Made by a program: the position numbers and the translations under genes. DNA of 64,000 bases from Enterobacter sp. R1(2018) (GTDB lineage: Bacteria; Pseudomonadota; Gammaproteobacteria; Enterobacterales; Enterobacteriaceae): contig NZ_RCAA01000020.1 of assembly GCF_003628475.1 (NCBI RefSeq), positions 38,483 to 102,482 of the forward strand, given 5' to 3'. Under the pieces are notes generated by a model, which saw nothing but the letters and a program-made list of their open reading frames with translations, searched no databases and was not told the DNA's origin. Of this stretch, positions 39,768 to 51,992 are shown piece after piece. How positions within the stretch are numbered: the first letter of the stretch is position 1; every line of letters starts with the position of its first letter.

Positions 39768-40364
39768 ATGGCAGAAAAACAAACTGCGAAAAGGAATCGT
39801 CGCGAGGAAATACTTCAGTCTCTGGCCCAGATGCTTGAATCCAGCGACGGTAGCCAGCGCATCACTACCGCTAAACTTGCAGCCACGGTGGGCGTTTCTG
39901 AAGCGGCGCTGTATCGTCATTTTCCCAGCAAAACGAAGATGTTCGACAGCCTGATCGAATTTATTGAAGACAGCCTGATAACCCGCATCAATCTTATCCT
40001 GAAAGATGAAAAAGATACGCTGGCTCGTCTGCGCCTTATCGTCCTGCTGGTGCTGGGATTCGGTGAAAAGAATCCCGGCCTGACGCGTATCCTGACCGGT
40101 CATGCGCTGATGTTTGAGCAGGATCGCTTACAGGGCCGCATCAACCAGCTGTTTGAACGCATCGAAGTGCAGCTACGGCAGGTTATGCGCGAGAAAAAGA
40201 TGCGTGAAGGGGAAGGCTACAGTACGGATGAAGCGCTGCTGGCCAGCCAGCTGCTGGCGTTCTGCGAAGGAATGCTTTCTCGCTTTGTACGCAGTGAATT
40301 CCGCTATTCGCCAACGGATGATTTTGATACCCGCTGGCCTTTAATTGCCGCGCAGCTTCGTTAA
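39768..40364 (+). CDS. slmA: Nucleoid occlusion factor SlmA
   Basis: TetR-family DNA-binding protein that blocks FtsZ assembly over the nucleoid. The 198-residue protein has the helix-turn-helix [24 protein letters not shown] region near 33-55 and a long alpha-helical C-terminal domain for dimerisation and FtsZ contact. The start at 39768 gives the conserved [15 protein letters not shown]; thirteen upstream codons are excluded. It is separated from convergent pyrE by a bidirectional terminator. Confidence 0.98.
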   Translation: MAEKQTAKRNRREEILQSLAQMLESSDGSQRITTAKLAATVGVSEAALYRHFPSKTKMFDSLIEFIEDSLITRINLILKDEKDTLARLRLIVLLVLGFGEKNPGLTRILTGHALMFEQDRLQGRINQLFERIEVQLRQVMREKKMREGEGYSTDEALLASQLLAFCEGMLSRFVRSEFRYSPTDDFDTRWPLIAAQLR

Positions 40365-40367
40365 ATT

Positions 40368-40399
40368 AAAAAGGGCCCTGTCAAACAAAGGCCCTTTTT
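40368..40399. terminator. Bidirectional terminator between slmA and pyrE
   Basis: AAAAAGGGCC - 12-base loop - GGCCCTTTTT, lying four bases after slmA and two before the pyrE stop. Confidence 0.88.
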
Positions 40400-40400
40400 C

Positions 40401-41042
40401 TTATACGCCGTACTGGGTGCGGTATTCCTGCACCGCAGCCAGATGATCGGCCATCTCCGGTTTTTCTTCCAGATACGCAATTAAATCCTTCAGCGTGATA
40501 ATAGAGATCACCTGGCAGTGATAATCACGCTCAACTTCCTGAATGGCAGAGATTTCGCCACGCCCGCGTTCCTGGCGATCCAGCGAAATTAATACGCCTG
40601 CAAGCGTTGCGCCATTTGCGGCGATGATTTCCATAGATTCCCGAATCGCAGTACCGGCGGTGATAACGTCATCCACCAGCATTACGCGGCCCTGAAGCGC
40701 GCTGCCTACCAGATTGCCGCCTTCCCCATGATCTTTGGCTTCTTTACGATTGAAGCAGTAAGGCACGTCACGTTCATGATGTTCTGCCAGCGCAACGGCG
40801 GTAGTCGTTGCGATAGGAATGCCTTTGTAGGCAGGCCCAAACAGCAAATCAAAATCAATACCGGAATCCATTAGCGCGGCGGCGTAAAAACGGCCCAGCA
40901 GTGCCAGATCGCGCCCGGTATTAAACAGCCCGGCATTGAAGAAATAAGGGCTGGTGCGCCCGGATTTCAGCGTAAATTCGCCAAACTTCAGTACCTGCTT
41001 GTTAAGCGCAAATTCAATAAACTGGCGCTGATACGGTTTCAT
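40401..41042 (-). CDS. pyrE: Orotate phosphoribosyltransferase PyrE
   Basis: Converts orotate and PRPP to OMP in pyrimidine synthesis. The 213-residue protein has the PRPP-binding motif [17 protein letters not shown] near 120-136, the [11 protein letters not shown] loop, and the flexible [13 protein letters not shown] loop near 97-110. It is downstream of an intact rph and a UTP-type attenuator, the arrangement in which rph translation tunes pyrE transcription. Confidence 0.99.
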   Translation of the reverse strand: MKPYQRQFIEFALNKQVLKFGEFTLKSGRTSPYFFNAGLFNTGRDLALLGRFYAAALMDSGIDFDLLFGPAYKGIPIATTTAVALAEHHERDVPYCFNRKEAKDHGEGGNLVGSALQGRVMLVDDVITAGTAIRESMEIIAANGATLAGVLISLDRQERGRGEISAIQEVERDYHCQVISIITLKDLIAYLEEKPEMADHLAAVQEYRTQYGV

Positions 41043-41072
41043 GGATTCGCTCCTTTATGTTTCTGTAGGCAT

Positions 41073-41098
41073 AAAAAAGGCGACTGCTTTAGTCGCCT
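41073..41098 (-). promoter_or_regulatory. pyrE attenuator
   Basis: On the minus strand an AGGCGACT-AAAGC-AGTCGCCT stem is followed by six T, between the rph stop (41105) and the pyrE start. This is the known UTP-sensing attenuator of pyrE: a ribosome close behind RNA polymerase at the end of rph prevents termination. Confidence 0.88.
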
Positions 41099-41104
41099 TA
41101 AAAA

Positions 41105-41821
41105 TCAATTTTCTAACGCCGCCTTCTGCGACGTGACGATCGATTCAATTCCCCCTCGCGCCAGCGCCAGCAGCGTCAGCAGCTCTTCGTGGGAGAACGG
41201 CTCGCCTTCGGCGGTGCCCTGAATCTCAATCATTCGGCCATCTTCCATCATCACAACGTTCATATCGGTTTCAGCGGCAGAATCTTCAACGTATTCCAGA
41301 TCGCATACCGCTTCGCCATTGACGATGCCAACGGAAACCGCAGCGACCATTCCTTTCATCGGGTTGGCTTTTAGCTTGCCGGTTGCCACCAGCTTGTTTA
41401 AAGCGTCCGCCAACGCAACGCAGGCGCCGGTGATGGATGCAGTGCGGGTACCGCCATCGGCCTGCAGCACATCGCAATCCAGGGTGATGGTATATTCGCC
41501 AAGCGTTTTTAAATCCACGGCTGCGCGTAAAGAACGGGCAATCAGACGCTGGATTTCCAGGGTACGGCCGCCCTGCTTGCCTTTCGCCGCTTCGCGCGCG
41601 TTACGACTGTGGGTGGAACGCGGCAACATGCCATATTCGGCGGTAATCCAACCTTGTCCCTGACCTTTCAGAAAACGCGGTACGCCTTCTTCAACGGTGG
41701 CGGTGCACAGGACTTTGGTATCGCCAAATTCGACCAGCACGGAACCTTCAGCGTGTTTGGTGTAATTACGGGTCAGGGTGACTGGGCGCACTTGTTCGGC
41801 GCTACGACCTGATGGACGCAT
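41105..41821 (-). CDS. rph: Ribonuclease PH (Rph)
   Basis: Phosphorolytic 3'-5' exoribonuclease trimming tRNA and rRNA ends. The 238-residue protein is full length, with [14 protein letters not shown] at the start, [20 protein letters not shown] region, and the ending [16 protein letters not shown]. coli K-12 carries an rph frameshift that weakens pyrE expression; that lesion is absent here. The start at 41821 is the conserved one; twelve upstream codons are excluded. Confidence 0.98.
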   Translation of the reverse strand: MRPSGRSAEQVRPVTLTRNYTKHAEGSVLVEFGDTKVLCTATVEEGVPRFLKGQGQGWITAEYGMLPRSTHSRNAREAAKGKQGGRTLEIQRLIARSLRAAVDLKTLGEYTITLDCDVLQADGGTRTASITGACVALADALNKLVATGKLKANPMKGMVAAVSVGIVNGEAVCDLEYVEDSAAETDMNVVMMEDGRMIEIQGTAEGEPFSHEELLTLLALARGGIESIVTSQKAALEN

Positions 41822-41944
41822 GGGCTTATCTCCGGCTAAAACGAATGTGGCGCGCATTATACGGACTTCGAGCGCTTATTCCTATCCTGCCCGGCCAGGC
41901 ATGGCTATAATCCCCCCATCCATTGCTCAATACGGTTACGAAAT

Positions 41945-42808
41945 ATGATCCGCAGTATGACCGCCTATGCCCGCCGTGAAGTAAAAGGCGAATGGGGCAG
42001 CGCCTCCTGGGAGTTACGTTCGGTAAACCAACGTTATCTCGAAACTTATATTCGCATGCCGGAACAGTTCCGTAGCCTCGAACCTGTGGCTCGCGAACGC
42101 ATCCGTTCTCGCTTAACTCGCGGAAAAATCGAGTGTAATCTTCGCTTCGAGCCTGACGCCCGTGCGCAAAGCTCTCTTCTGCTCAACGAAAAACTGGCCA
42201 AACAGCTCGTTGAAGCCGCGAACTGGGTCAAAATGCAAAGCGACGAAGGCGAAATCAATCCGGTTGATATCTTACGCTGGCCGGGCGTGATGTCCGCAGC
42301 GGAGCAGGATCTGGACGCCATTACCGCCGAAATTCTGGCCGCGCTGGACGGCGCGCTGGATGACTTCATCGTTGCCCGCGAAACTGAAGGCCAGGCGCTG
42401 AAGACTTTGATCGAGCAGCGCCTTGAAGGCGTGAGCGCTGAAGTCGTTAAAGTGCGCGCGCAGATGCCGGAAGTGGTTAAATGGCAGCGCGAGCGCCTGG
42501 TAAGCAAGCTCGAAGAAGCCCAGGTTCAGCTTGAAAATACGCGCCTTGAGCAGGAGCTGGTACTCATGGTGCAGCGTATAGACGTTGCTGAAGAGCTCGA
42601 TCGTCTGGAAGCGCACGTTAAAGAGACGTACAACATTCTTAAGAAAAAAGAAGCCGTTGGCCGTCGCCTCGACTTTATGATGCAGGAGTTCAACCGAGAG
42701 TCGAACACCCTGGCCTCTAAATCCATCAACGCTGACGTTACTAACTCCGCCATTGAGCTTAAGGTACTAATTGAGCAAATGCGTGAACAGATCCAGAATA
42801 TCGAATAA
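41945..42808 (+). CDS. yicC: YicC family endoribonuclease
   Basis: A 287-residue YicC protein (YicC-like N-terminal and DUF1732 C-terminal domains), an endoribonuclease in E. coli linked to degradation of the RyhB sRNA. Conserved ends are MIRSMTAYARREV and the DFMMQEFNRESNTLASKS block with SAIELKVLIEQMREQ. Divergent from rph across 123 bases. A terminator follows. Confidence 0.96.
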   Translation: MIRSMTAYARREVKGEWGSASWELRSVNQRYLETYIRMPEQFRSLEPVARERIRSRLTRGKIECNLRFEPDARAQSSLLLNEKLAKQLVEAANWVKMQSDEGEINPVDILRWPGVMSAAEQDLDAITAEILAALDGALDDFIVARETEGQALKTLIEQRLEGVSAEVVKVRAQMPEVVKWQRERLVSKLEEAQVQLENTRLEQELVLMVQRIDVAEELDRLEAHVKETYNILKKKEAVGRRLDFMMQEFNRESNTLASKSINADVTNSAIELKVLIEQMREQIQNIE

Positions 42809-42825
42809 CTCAGCTTCGCCGATGC

Positions 42826-42848
42826 AAGCCCGCTCTGCGCGGGCTTTT
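42826..42848 (+). terminator. Terminator after yicC
   Basis: AAGCCCGC-TCTGC-GCGGGCTT stem followed by TTT, 18 bases after the yicC stop and just before the convergent small gene. Confidence 0.8.
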
Positions 42849-42859
42849 AATGTCCCCAA

Positions 42860-43249
42860 TCAGCTATAGCCAATGAGCTGTTCTGCCGTAATCAGCCCCA
42901 TTTTTTCAAGCTGAATAGCTACCGCGCGAACGGAACGACCCAGCCCGGCGCTCAGCTGCTCCACCGCTTTGCCTGCCGCATACTCTTTTTCAAGCTGCTT
43001 TTTCTCTTCCTCCGCCCAGGGAAAATAGGATTTCGCAGGTTTACCCTCCGCAATATTTTTCTGCTCGCGTTCCAGAGGAGAAAGCTTCGTTTTTTTATTC
43101 TTCTCCGGCTGCCCCATGAGTTCATCAGATAACGCAAATAGCATACGTATCATTTCAGGCGTATGGGCAACTGAGGAATGCGTAAGTAATTCGCCGGTAT
43201 CGGGATTGATACCGTTGGCCAGCGCTCTTAGTATTTTCGCAGTATTCAT
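42860..43249 (-). CDS. Small Myb/SANT-like putative DNA-binding protein
   Basis: A 129-residue hypothetical protein. Residues 1-22 (AKILRALANGINPDTGELL) form a conserved-looking leader found in several small enterobacterial proteins. A charged linker follows, and residues 74-120 (FPWAEEEKKQLEKEY, LGRSVRAVAIQLEKMGLI) fit a Myb/SANT-like three-helix pattern of the W-x-EE-x-L ... LGRS-x-AI-x-x-L-x-K-x-G-L-I type. A DNA-binding role is inferred. GGAG lies eight bases before the ATG at 43249; the upstream extension of 31 codons is not supported. It occupies the place of E. coli dinD, between yicC and yicG. Confidence 0.75.
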   Translation of the reverse strand: MNTAKILRALANGINPDTGELLTHSSVAHTPEMIRMLFALSDELMGQPEKNKKTKLSPLEREQKNIAEGKPAKSYFPWAEEEKKQLEKEYAAGKAVEQLSAGLGRSVRAVAIQLEKMGLITAEQLIGYS

Positions 43250-43445
43250 CGTTATGACTCCCTTCACAAAGGAATAGTTAAATTTATCCTTTTTTAATAA
43301 TAACAAGGCTGAAAAACCCTTTAAGTCTGCATAAAATCGCAATATGGAATTACTTAAACTAATCTAAAACCACTCAGCTTAGAAAATCTCAATCGCGACT
43401 TACTTCACAAAACGCTACTCTTTGCCCGTCTGTCTGGAGGGTTTC

Positions 43446-45883
<2,438 letters not shown>

Positions 45884-45949
45884 TTACGCAAAACGACAGA
45901 AAAGCGCACCGGGAACATGACAAATTCCCCGTGCCAGCGTGCCGACGTG

Positions 45950-45955
45950 TATAAT
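45950..45955 (+). promoter_or_regulatory. Candidate -10 element for gmk
   Basis: A perfect TATAAT lies 55 bases before the gmk start in the 256-base ligB-gmk gap; no convincing -35 is seen at 16-18 bases. The rest of the gap holds no recognisable gene. Confidence 0.5.
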
Positions 45956-45965
45956 AGGGCGGTAG

Positions 45966-46628
<663 letters not shown>

Positions 46629-46681
46629 GCCCAGTTTCAGTATCATGCCCAGTCATTTCTTCATCTGTGGAGCTTTAAAAT

Positions 46682-46957
46682 ATGGCACGCGTAACCGTTC
46701 AGGACGCTGTAGAGAAAATTGGTAACCGTTTTGACCTGGTACTGGTCGCCGCACGTCGCGCTCGTCAGATGCAAACCGGTGGTAAAGATCCTCTGGTACC
46801 TGAAGAAAACGATAAAACGACCGTTATTGCATTACGCGAAATCGAAGAAGGGTTGATCACCAACCAGATTCTTGATGTTCGTGATCGTCAGGAGCAGCAA
46901 GAGCAGGAAGCCGCAGAACTGCAGGCCGTTACCGCTATTGCTGAAGGTCGTCGTTAA
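46682..46957 (+). CDS. rpoZ: RNA polymerase omega subunit RpoZ
   Basis: A 91-residue omega subunit that helps assemble RNA polymerase and forms part of a ppGpp site. [20 protein letters not shown] and RRARQM are canonical. It leads into spoT after 19 bases, linking ppGpp target and ppGpp enzyme in one operon as in E. coli. Confidence 0.99.
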   Translation: MARVTVQDAVEKIGNRFDLVLVAARRARQMQTGGKDPLVPEENDKTTVIALREIEEGLITNQILDVRDRQEQQEQEAAELQAVTAIAEGRR

Positions 46958-46976
46958 TTAGCCCTGCGGGTAGCCC

Positions 46977-49088
46977 TTGTATCTGTTTGAAAGCCTGAAT
47001 CAGCTGATTCAAAAATACTTGCCCGAGGAGCAGATAAAGCGCCTCCGGCAGGCCTATCTTGTCGCGCGTGATGCTCACGAGGGACAAGCACGTTCAAGCG
47101 GTGAACCCTATATCACCCATCCCGTAGCGGTTGCCTGCATTCTGGCCGAGATGAAACTCGACTATGAAACGCTGATGGCGGCGTTACTGCATGACGTGAT
47201 TGAAGACACCCCTGCCACCTACCAGGATATGGAACAGCTGTTTGGCAAAAGCGTTGCCGAGCTGGTGGAGGGGGTTTCTAAACTGGACAAACTGAAGTTC
47301 CGCGATAAGAAAGAGGCTCAGGCCGAAAACTTTCGCAAAATGATCATGGCGATGGTGCAGGATATCCGCGTCATTCTGATCAAACTCGCCGACCGTACGC
47401 ATAACATGCGTACTCTTGGATCGCTGCGTCCGGACAAGCGACGCCGTATCGCCCGCGAAACCCTAGAAATTTACAGTCCGCTGGCCCACCGCCTTGGTAT
47501 TCACCATCTGAAAACCGAGCTGGAAGAGCTGGGTTTTGAAGCGCTTTACCCGAACCGCTACCGCGTTATTAAAGAGGTGGTCAAAGCGGCGCGTGGTAAC
47601 CGCAAAGAGATGATTCAAAAAATCCTCTCGGAAATCGATGGGCGTTTGCAGGAGGCGGGCATTCCCTGCCGCGTCAGCGGTCGCGAAAAACATCTTTATT
47701 CGATCTACTGCAAAATGACGCTCAAAGAGCAGCGTTTCCATTCGATCATGGATATCTACGCGTTTCGCGTAATAGTGCATGATATGGATACCTGTTACCG
47801 CGTTCTTGGGCAGATGCACAGCCTCTACAAGCCTCGTCCGGGGCGGGTTAAGGACTATATCGCCATTCCAAAGGCCAACGGATATCAGTCCCTGCACACT
47901 TCCATGATCGGCCCACATGGTGTGCCTGTTGAAGTGCAAATCCGTACCGAAGATATGGACCAGATGGCTGAGATGGGGGTTGCCGCTCACTGGGCTTATA
48001 AAGAACAGGGCGAGAGCAGCACTACCGCGCAAATCCGCGCCCAGCGCTGGATGCAAAGCCTGCTGGAGCTGCAGCAGAGCGCCGGTAGCTCCTTTGAATT
48101 TATCGAGAGCGTAAAATCCGATCTCTTCCCGGATGAGATTTACGTTTTCACCCCGGAAGGGCGAATTGTCGAACTCCCGGCGGGCGCCACTCCCGTGGAC
48201 TTCGCCTATGCGGTACATACCGATATCGGCCACGCCTGCGTCGGCGCCCGGGTAGACCGCCAGCCCTATCCTTTATCGCAGTCGCTTACCAGCGGCCAGA
48301 CGATCGAAATCATTACCGCTCCGGGCGCGCGTCCGAACGCCGCCTGGCTGAACTTTGTGGTCAGTTCTAAAGCGCGCGCCAAAATCCGCCAGATGCTGAA
48401 GAACCTCAAGCGAGACGATTCGGTCAACCTGGGGCGTCGCCTGTTAAATCATGCCTTAGGCGGCAGCCGCAAACTGGCCGAAGTGCCGCCAGAAAATATT
48501 CAGCGTGAGCTGGAGCGCATGAAGCTCGCCTCGCTTGACGATTTGCTGGCGGAGATTGGCTTGGGCAATGCCATGAGCGTGGTAGTAGCGAAGAACCTGC
48601 AGGGAGAAGCGCAGGCCGCCTTGCAGACGAACGCATTACCGCATAGCCATCTGCCGATTAAAGGCGCGGACGGCGTGCTGATTACCTTTGCGAAATGCTG
48701 TCGCCCTATTCCCGGTGATCCGATTGTGGCTCACGTCAGCCCCGGCAAAGGGCTGGTTATCCACCATGAATCCTGTCGCAATATCCGCGGTTATCAGAAA
48801 GAGCCAGAGAAGTTTATGGCCGTAGAATGGGATAAAGAGGCCGAGCAGGAGTTCATCACCGAAATTAAGGTGGATATGTTTAACCATCAGGGCGCACTGG
48901 CGAATCTTACCGCCGCGCTGAATAACGCGGGTTCGAATATTCAAAGCCTGAATACCGAAGAGAAAGACGGCCGCGTTTACAGTGCGTTCATTCGCCTGAC
49001 CGCCCGCGATCGTATCCATCTGGCGAATATCATGCGAAAAATCCGCGTGATGCCGGACGTGATTAAAGTCACCCGAAACAGAAACTAG
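46977..49088 (+). CDS. spoT: Bifunctional (p)ppGpp synthetase/hydrolase SpoT
   Basis: Controls the stringent response, mainly as a ppGpp hydrolase. The 703-residue protein has an HD hydrolase domain (ITHPVAVACILAEM, LLHDVIEDT near 72), a weak synthetase domain, a TGS domain (EIYVFTPEGRIVELPAGATPVDFAY near 390), a conserved cysteine region (TFAKCCRPIPGD) and a C-terminal ACT domain (FNHQGALANLTAALN). The start is TTG at 46977, matching the E. coli start; no ATG gives a full N-terminus. Confidence 0.99.
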   Translation: MYLFESLNQLIQKYLPEEQIKRLRQAYLVARDAHEGQARSSGEPYITHPVAVACILAEMKLDYETLMAALLHDVIEDTPATYQDMEQLFGKSVAELVEGVSKLDKLKFRDKKEAQAENFRKMIMAMVQDIRVILIKLADRTHNMRTLGSLRPDKRRRIARETLEIYSPLAHRLGIHHLKTELEELGFEALYPNRYRVIKEVVKAARGNRKEMIQKILSEIDGRLQEAGIPCRVSGREKHLYSIYCKMTLKEQRFHSIMDIYAFRVIVHDMDTCYRVLGQMHSLYKPRPGRVKDYIAIPKANGYQSLHTSMIGPHGVPVEVQIRTEDMDQMAEMGVAAHWAYKEQGESSTTAQIRAQRWMQSLLELQQSAGSSFEFIESVKSDLFPDEIYVFTPEGRIVELPAGATPVDFAYAVHTDIGHACVGARVDRQPYPLSQSLTSGQTIEIITAPGARPNAAWLNFVVSSKARAKIRQMLKNLKRDDSVNLGRRLLNHALGGSRKLAEVPPENIQRELERMKLASLDDLLAEIGLGNAMSVVVAKNLQGEAQAALQTNALPHSHLPIKGADGVLITFAKCCRPIPGDPIVAHVSPGKGLVIHHESCRNIRGYQKEPEKFMAVEWDKEAEQEFITEIKVDMFNHQGALANLTAALNNAGSNIQSLNTEEKDGRVYSAFIRLTARDRIHLANIMRKIRVMPDVIKVTRNRN

Positions 49089-49092
49089 CGTT

Positions 49093-49782
49093 ATGAATCC
49101 ACAACGGTATGCGCGTATCTGCGAAATGCTCGCCAGACGCCAGCCTGATTTGACCGTCTGCATGGAGCAGGTCCATAAGCCTCATAACGTCTCGGCGATC
49201 ATCCGCACCGCGGACGCGGTAGGCGTGCACGAGGTCCACGCCGTTTGGCCGGGAAATCGTATGCGCACTATGGCTTCTTCTGCGGCAGGCAGTAATTCCT
49301 GGGTAGAGGTGAAAACTCATCGCAACATTGATGACGCCGTATCCCAACTGAAAAGTAGCGGGATGCAAATCCTCGCCACCCACCTTTCGGATAAGGCCGT
49401 CGATTTTCGCGAAATCGACTACACGCGGCCGACCTGCATTCTGATGGGCCAGGAAAAAACCGGCATCACCCAGGAAGCATTAGCGCTGGCGGACCAGGAC
49501 ATCATTATTCCGATGATCGGCATGGTGCAGTCGCTCAACGTTTCCGTGGCTTCCGCGCTTATCCTTTATGAAGCACAACGCCAGCGTCAAAACGCCGGCA
49601 TGTATCAGCGCGAAAACAGCACTCTGCCGGAATCCGAACAACAGCGCCTGCTGTTTGAAGGCGGCTATCCGGTGCTGGCGCGCGTTTCCCGCCGTAAAGG
49701 CCTGCCTTACCCCCATGTGAATCAGCAAGGTGAAATCGAAGCTGACGCCGCCTGGTGGGCCACCATGCAGTCCGCGGAGTAA
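49093..49782 (+). CDS. trmH: tRNA (guanosine(18)-2'-O)-methyltransferase TrmH
   Basis: SPOUT enzyme that makes Gm18 in tRNA. The 229-residue protein has motif 1 HNVSAIIRTADAVG near 36, motif 2 ILMGQEKTGITQEAL near 116, and motif 3 MVQSLNVSVASALILYEAQRQRQ region near 142. It sits between spoT (four bases) and recG (three bases) in the same operon. Confidence 0.99.
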   Translation: MNPQRYARICEMLARRQPDLTVCMEQVHKPHNVSAIIRTADAVGVHEVHAVWPGNRMRTMASSAAGSNSWVEVKTHRNIDDAVSQLKSSGMQILATHLSDKAVDFREIDYTRPTCILMGQEKTGITQEALALADQDIIIPMIGMVQSLNVSVASALILYEAQRQRQNAGMYQRENSTLPESEQQRLLFEGGYPVLARVSRRKGLPYPHVNQQGEIEADAAWWATMQSAE

Positions 49783-49785
49783 GCC

Positions 49786-51867
49786 ATGAAAGGCCGTTTG
49801 CTGGATGCCATACCGTTAAGCACGCTTGCCGGAGTTGGCGCCAGCCAGAGCGGCAAACTGGCCAAAATTGGCCTGCACACCATTCAGGATTTACTGCTGC
49901 ATTTTCCGCTGCGTTACGAAGACCGTACCCACCTCAGCCCTGTTCAGGATCTGCAGCCCGGCGTTTATGCCACGGTGGAAGGGGAAGTGCTGAACTGCAA
50001 TATCAGTTTTGGCCGCCGCCGCATGATGACCTGCCAGATTACCGACGGCACCGGTATCCTGACGATGCGCTTTTTCAATTTCAACGCGGCGATGAAAAAC
50101 AGCCTTGCAACGGGCAAGCGCGTGCTTGCTTATGGTGAGGCAAAGCGCGGCACGCACGGCGCAGAGATGATTCATCCGGAATATCGCGTTCAGGGCGATC
50201 TCAGCACGCCGGAATTACAGGAAACGCTAACGCCGGTCTATCCCACCACTGAAGGTATTCGTCAGGCCACGCTGCGTAAGCTGACCGATCAGGCGCTTGA
50301 ATTGCTCGATACCTGCGCCATTAACGAACTCCTGCCGCCGGAATTAAACCAGGGAATGATGAGCCTGCCGGAAGCGTTGCGTACGCTGCACCGCCCGCCG
50401 CCAGACATGCGTCTGGCGGATCTGGAGACAGGTAAACATCCGGCCCAGCAGCGCTTAATCCTTGAAGAGCTGCTGGCGCATAACCTGAGCATGCTGGCGC
50501 TACGAGCAGGCGCGCAGCGTTATCACGCGTTGCCGTTAGTTAATCATGATGAGCTAAAAAACCGCCTGCTGGCGTCTTTACCGTTCAGGCCAACCGGCGC
50601 GCAGGCGCGGGTGGTTGCGGAAATTGAACATGACATGGCGCTGGACGTGCCGATGATGCGTCTGGTGCAGGGCGATGTAGGATCCGGTAAAACGCTGGTC
50701 GCCGCGCTCGCCGCACTTCGGGCTATTGCCCACGGTAAGCAGGTTGGCCTGATGGCTCCTACGGAACTGCTCGCCGAACAGCATGCCAACAACTTCCGAC
50801 AGTGGTTTGCGCCGCTGGGTATTGAGGTGGGCTGGCTTGCCGGTAAGCAAAAGGGCAAAGCGCGTATTGCGCAGCAGCAGGCTATCGCCAACGGCCAGGT
50901 GTCGATGATTGTCGGCACCCACGCCATCTTCCAGGAACAGGTGCAGTTTGCCGGGCTGGCGCTGGTGATTATCGACGAACAGCATCGCTTTGGCGTTCAC
51001 CAGCGGCTGGCGCTGTGGGAAAAGGGGCAGGTTCAGGGCTTCCATCCGCATCAGCTCATCATGACGGCCACGCCAATCCCCCGCACGCTCGCCATGACGG
51101 CTTATGCCGATCTGGATACGTCGGTTATCGATGAGCTTCCGCCGGGCCGTACGCCCGTCACTACCGTTGCCATCCCGGATACGCGTCGTAATGAAATTAT
51201 CGAGCGCGTCCGCGGCGCCTGCATCACGGAAAAACGTCAGGCCTACTGGGTTTGTACGCTGATTGAGGAGTCGGAACTGCTGGAAGCGCAGGCGGCGGAA
51301 GTCACCTGGGAAGAACTCAAGGCTGCTCTGCCCGAACTCAACGTTGGGTTAGTGCACGGACGCATGAAGCCACAGGAGAAACAGGCGGTAATGCAGGCTT
51401 TCAAAGCGGGCGATATTCACCTGCTGATCGCTACGACGGTTATTGAGGTTGGCGTGGATGTACCGAACGCCAGCCTGATGATTATCGAAAATCCGGAACG
51501 GCTGGGGCTTGCGCAACTTCACCAGCTGCGTGGCCGCGTTGGCCGCGGCGCCGTCGCCTCTCATTGCGTGCTGCTTTACAAATCACCGTTGTCCAAAACG
51601 GCTCAGCTGCGTTTGCAGGTTCTGCGGGACAGCAACGATGGTTTTGTGATTGCGCAAAAAGATCTGGAAATCCGCGGTCCCGGCGAGCTGCTCGGCACCC
51701 GACAGACGGGAAGCGCCGAATTTAAGGTGGCGGACTTATTACGCGATCAGGCGATGATTCCAGAAGTGCAGCGCCTTGCCCGCCATATTCACGAACGCTA
51801 TCCGCAACAGGCGACGGCGCTGATTGAACGCTGGATGCCCGAAACGGAACGCTACTCAAACGCCTAA
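49786..51867 (+). CDS. recG: ATP-dependent DNA helicase RecG
   Basis: Superfamily 2 helicase that remodels stalled forks and branched DNA. The 693-residue protein has an N-terminal wedge/OB domain, Walker A GDVGSGKTLVAALAALR near 290, the DEQH box VIIDEQHRFGVHQR near 395, TATPIPRTLAMT, and motif VI LHQLRGRVGRG near 577. Last gene of gmk-rpoZ-spoT-trmH-recG. In E. coli gltS lies convergently after recG; here xanP follows directly. Confidence 0.99.
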   Translation: MKGRLLDAIPLSTLAGVGASQSGKLAKIGLHTIQDLLLHFPLRYEDRTHLSPVQDLQPGVYATVEGEVLNCNISFGRRRMMTCQITDGTGILTMRFFNFNAAMKNSLATGKRVLAYGEAKRGTHGAEMIHPEYRVQGDLSTPELQETLTPVYPTTEGIRQATLRKLTDQALELLDTCAINELLPPELNQGMMSLPEALRTLHRPPPDMRLADLETGKHPAQQRLILEELLAHNLSMLALRAGAQRYHALPLVNHDELKNRLLASLPFRPTGAQARVVAEIEHDMALDVPMMRLVQGDVGSGKTLVAALAALRAIAHGKQVGLMAPTELLAEQHANNFRQWFAPLGIEVGWLAGKQKGKARIAQQQAIANGQVSMIVGTHAIFQEQVQFAGLALVIIDEQHRFGVHQRLALWEKGQVQGFHPHQLIMTATPIPRTLAMTAYADLDTSVIDELPPGRTPVTTVAIPDTRRNEIIERVRGACITEKRQAYWVCTLIEESELLEAQAAEVTWEELKAALPELNVGLVHGRMKPQEKQAVMQAFKAGDIHLLIATTVIEVGVDVPNASLMIIENPERLGLAQLHQLRGRVGRGAVASHCVLLYKSPLSKTAQLRLQVLRDSNDGFVIAQKDLEIRGPGELLGTRQTGSAEFKVADLLRDQAMIPEVQRLARHIHERYPQQATALIERWMPETERYSNA

Positions 51868-51992
51868 TAACGCTCCCGCCAGCATCAGCAAACTTTTGTG
51901 ATCCGCTGCAAACTTAATTTCCCTGTGCAATCGTTTGCTTTTGCGATTCAGTTCGTTAAAATCTCCGCTTTTCCACCACGGGAATTCCTCTG

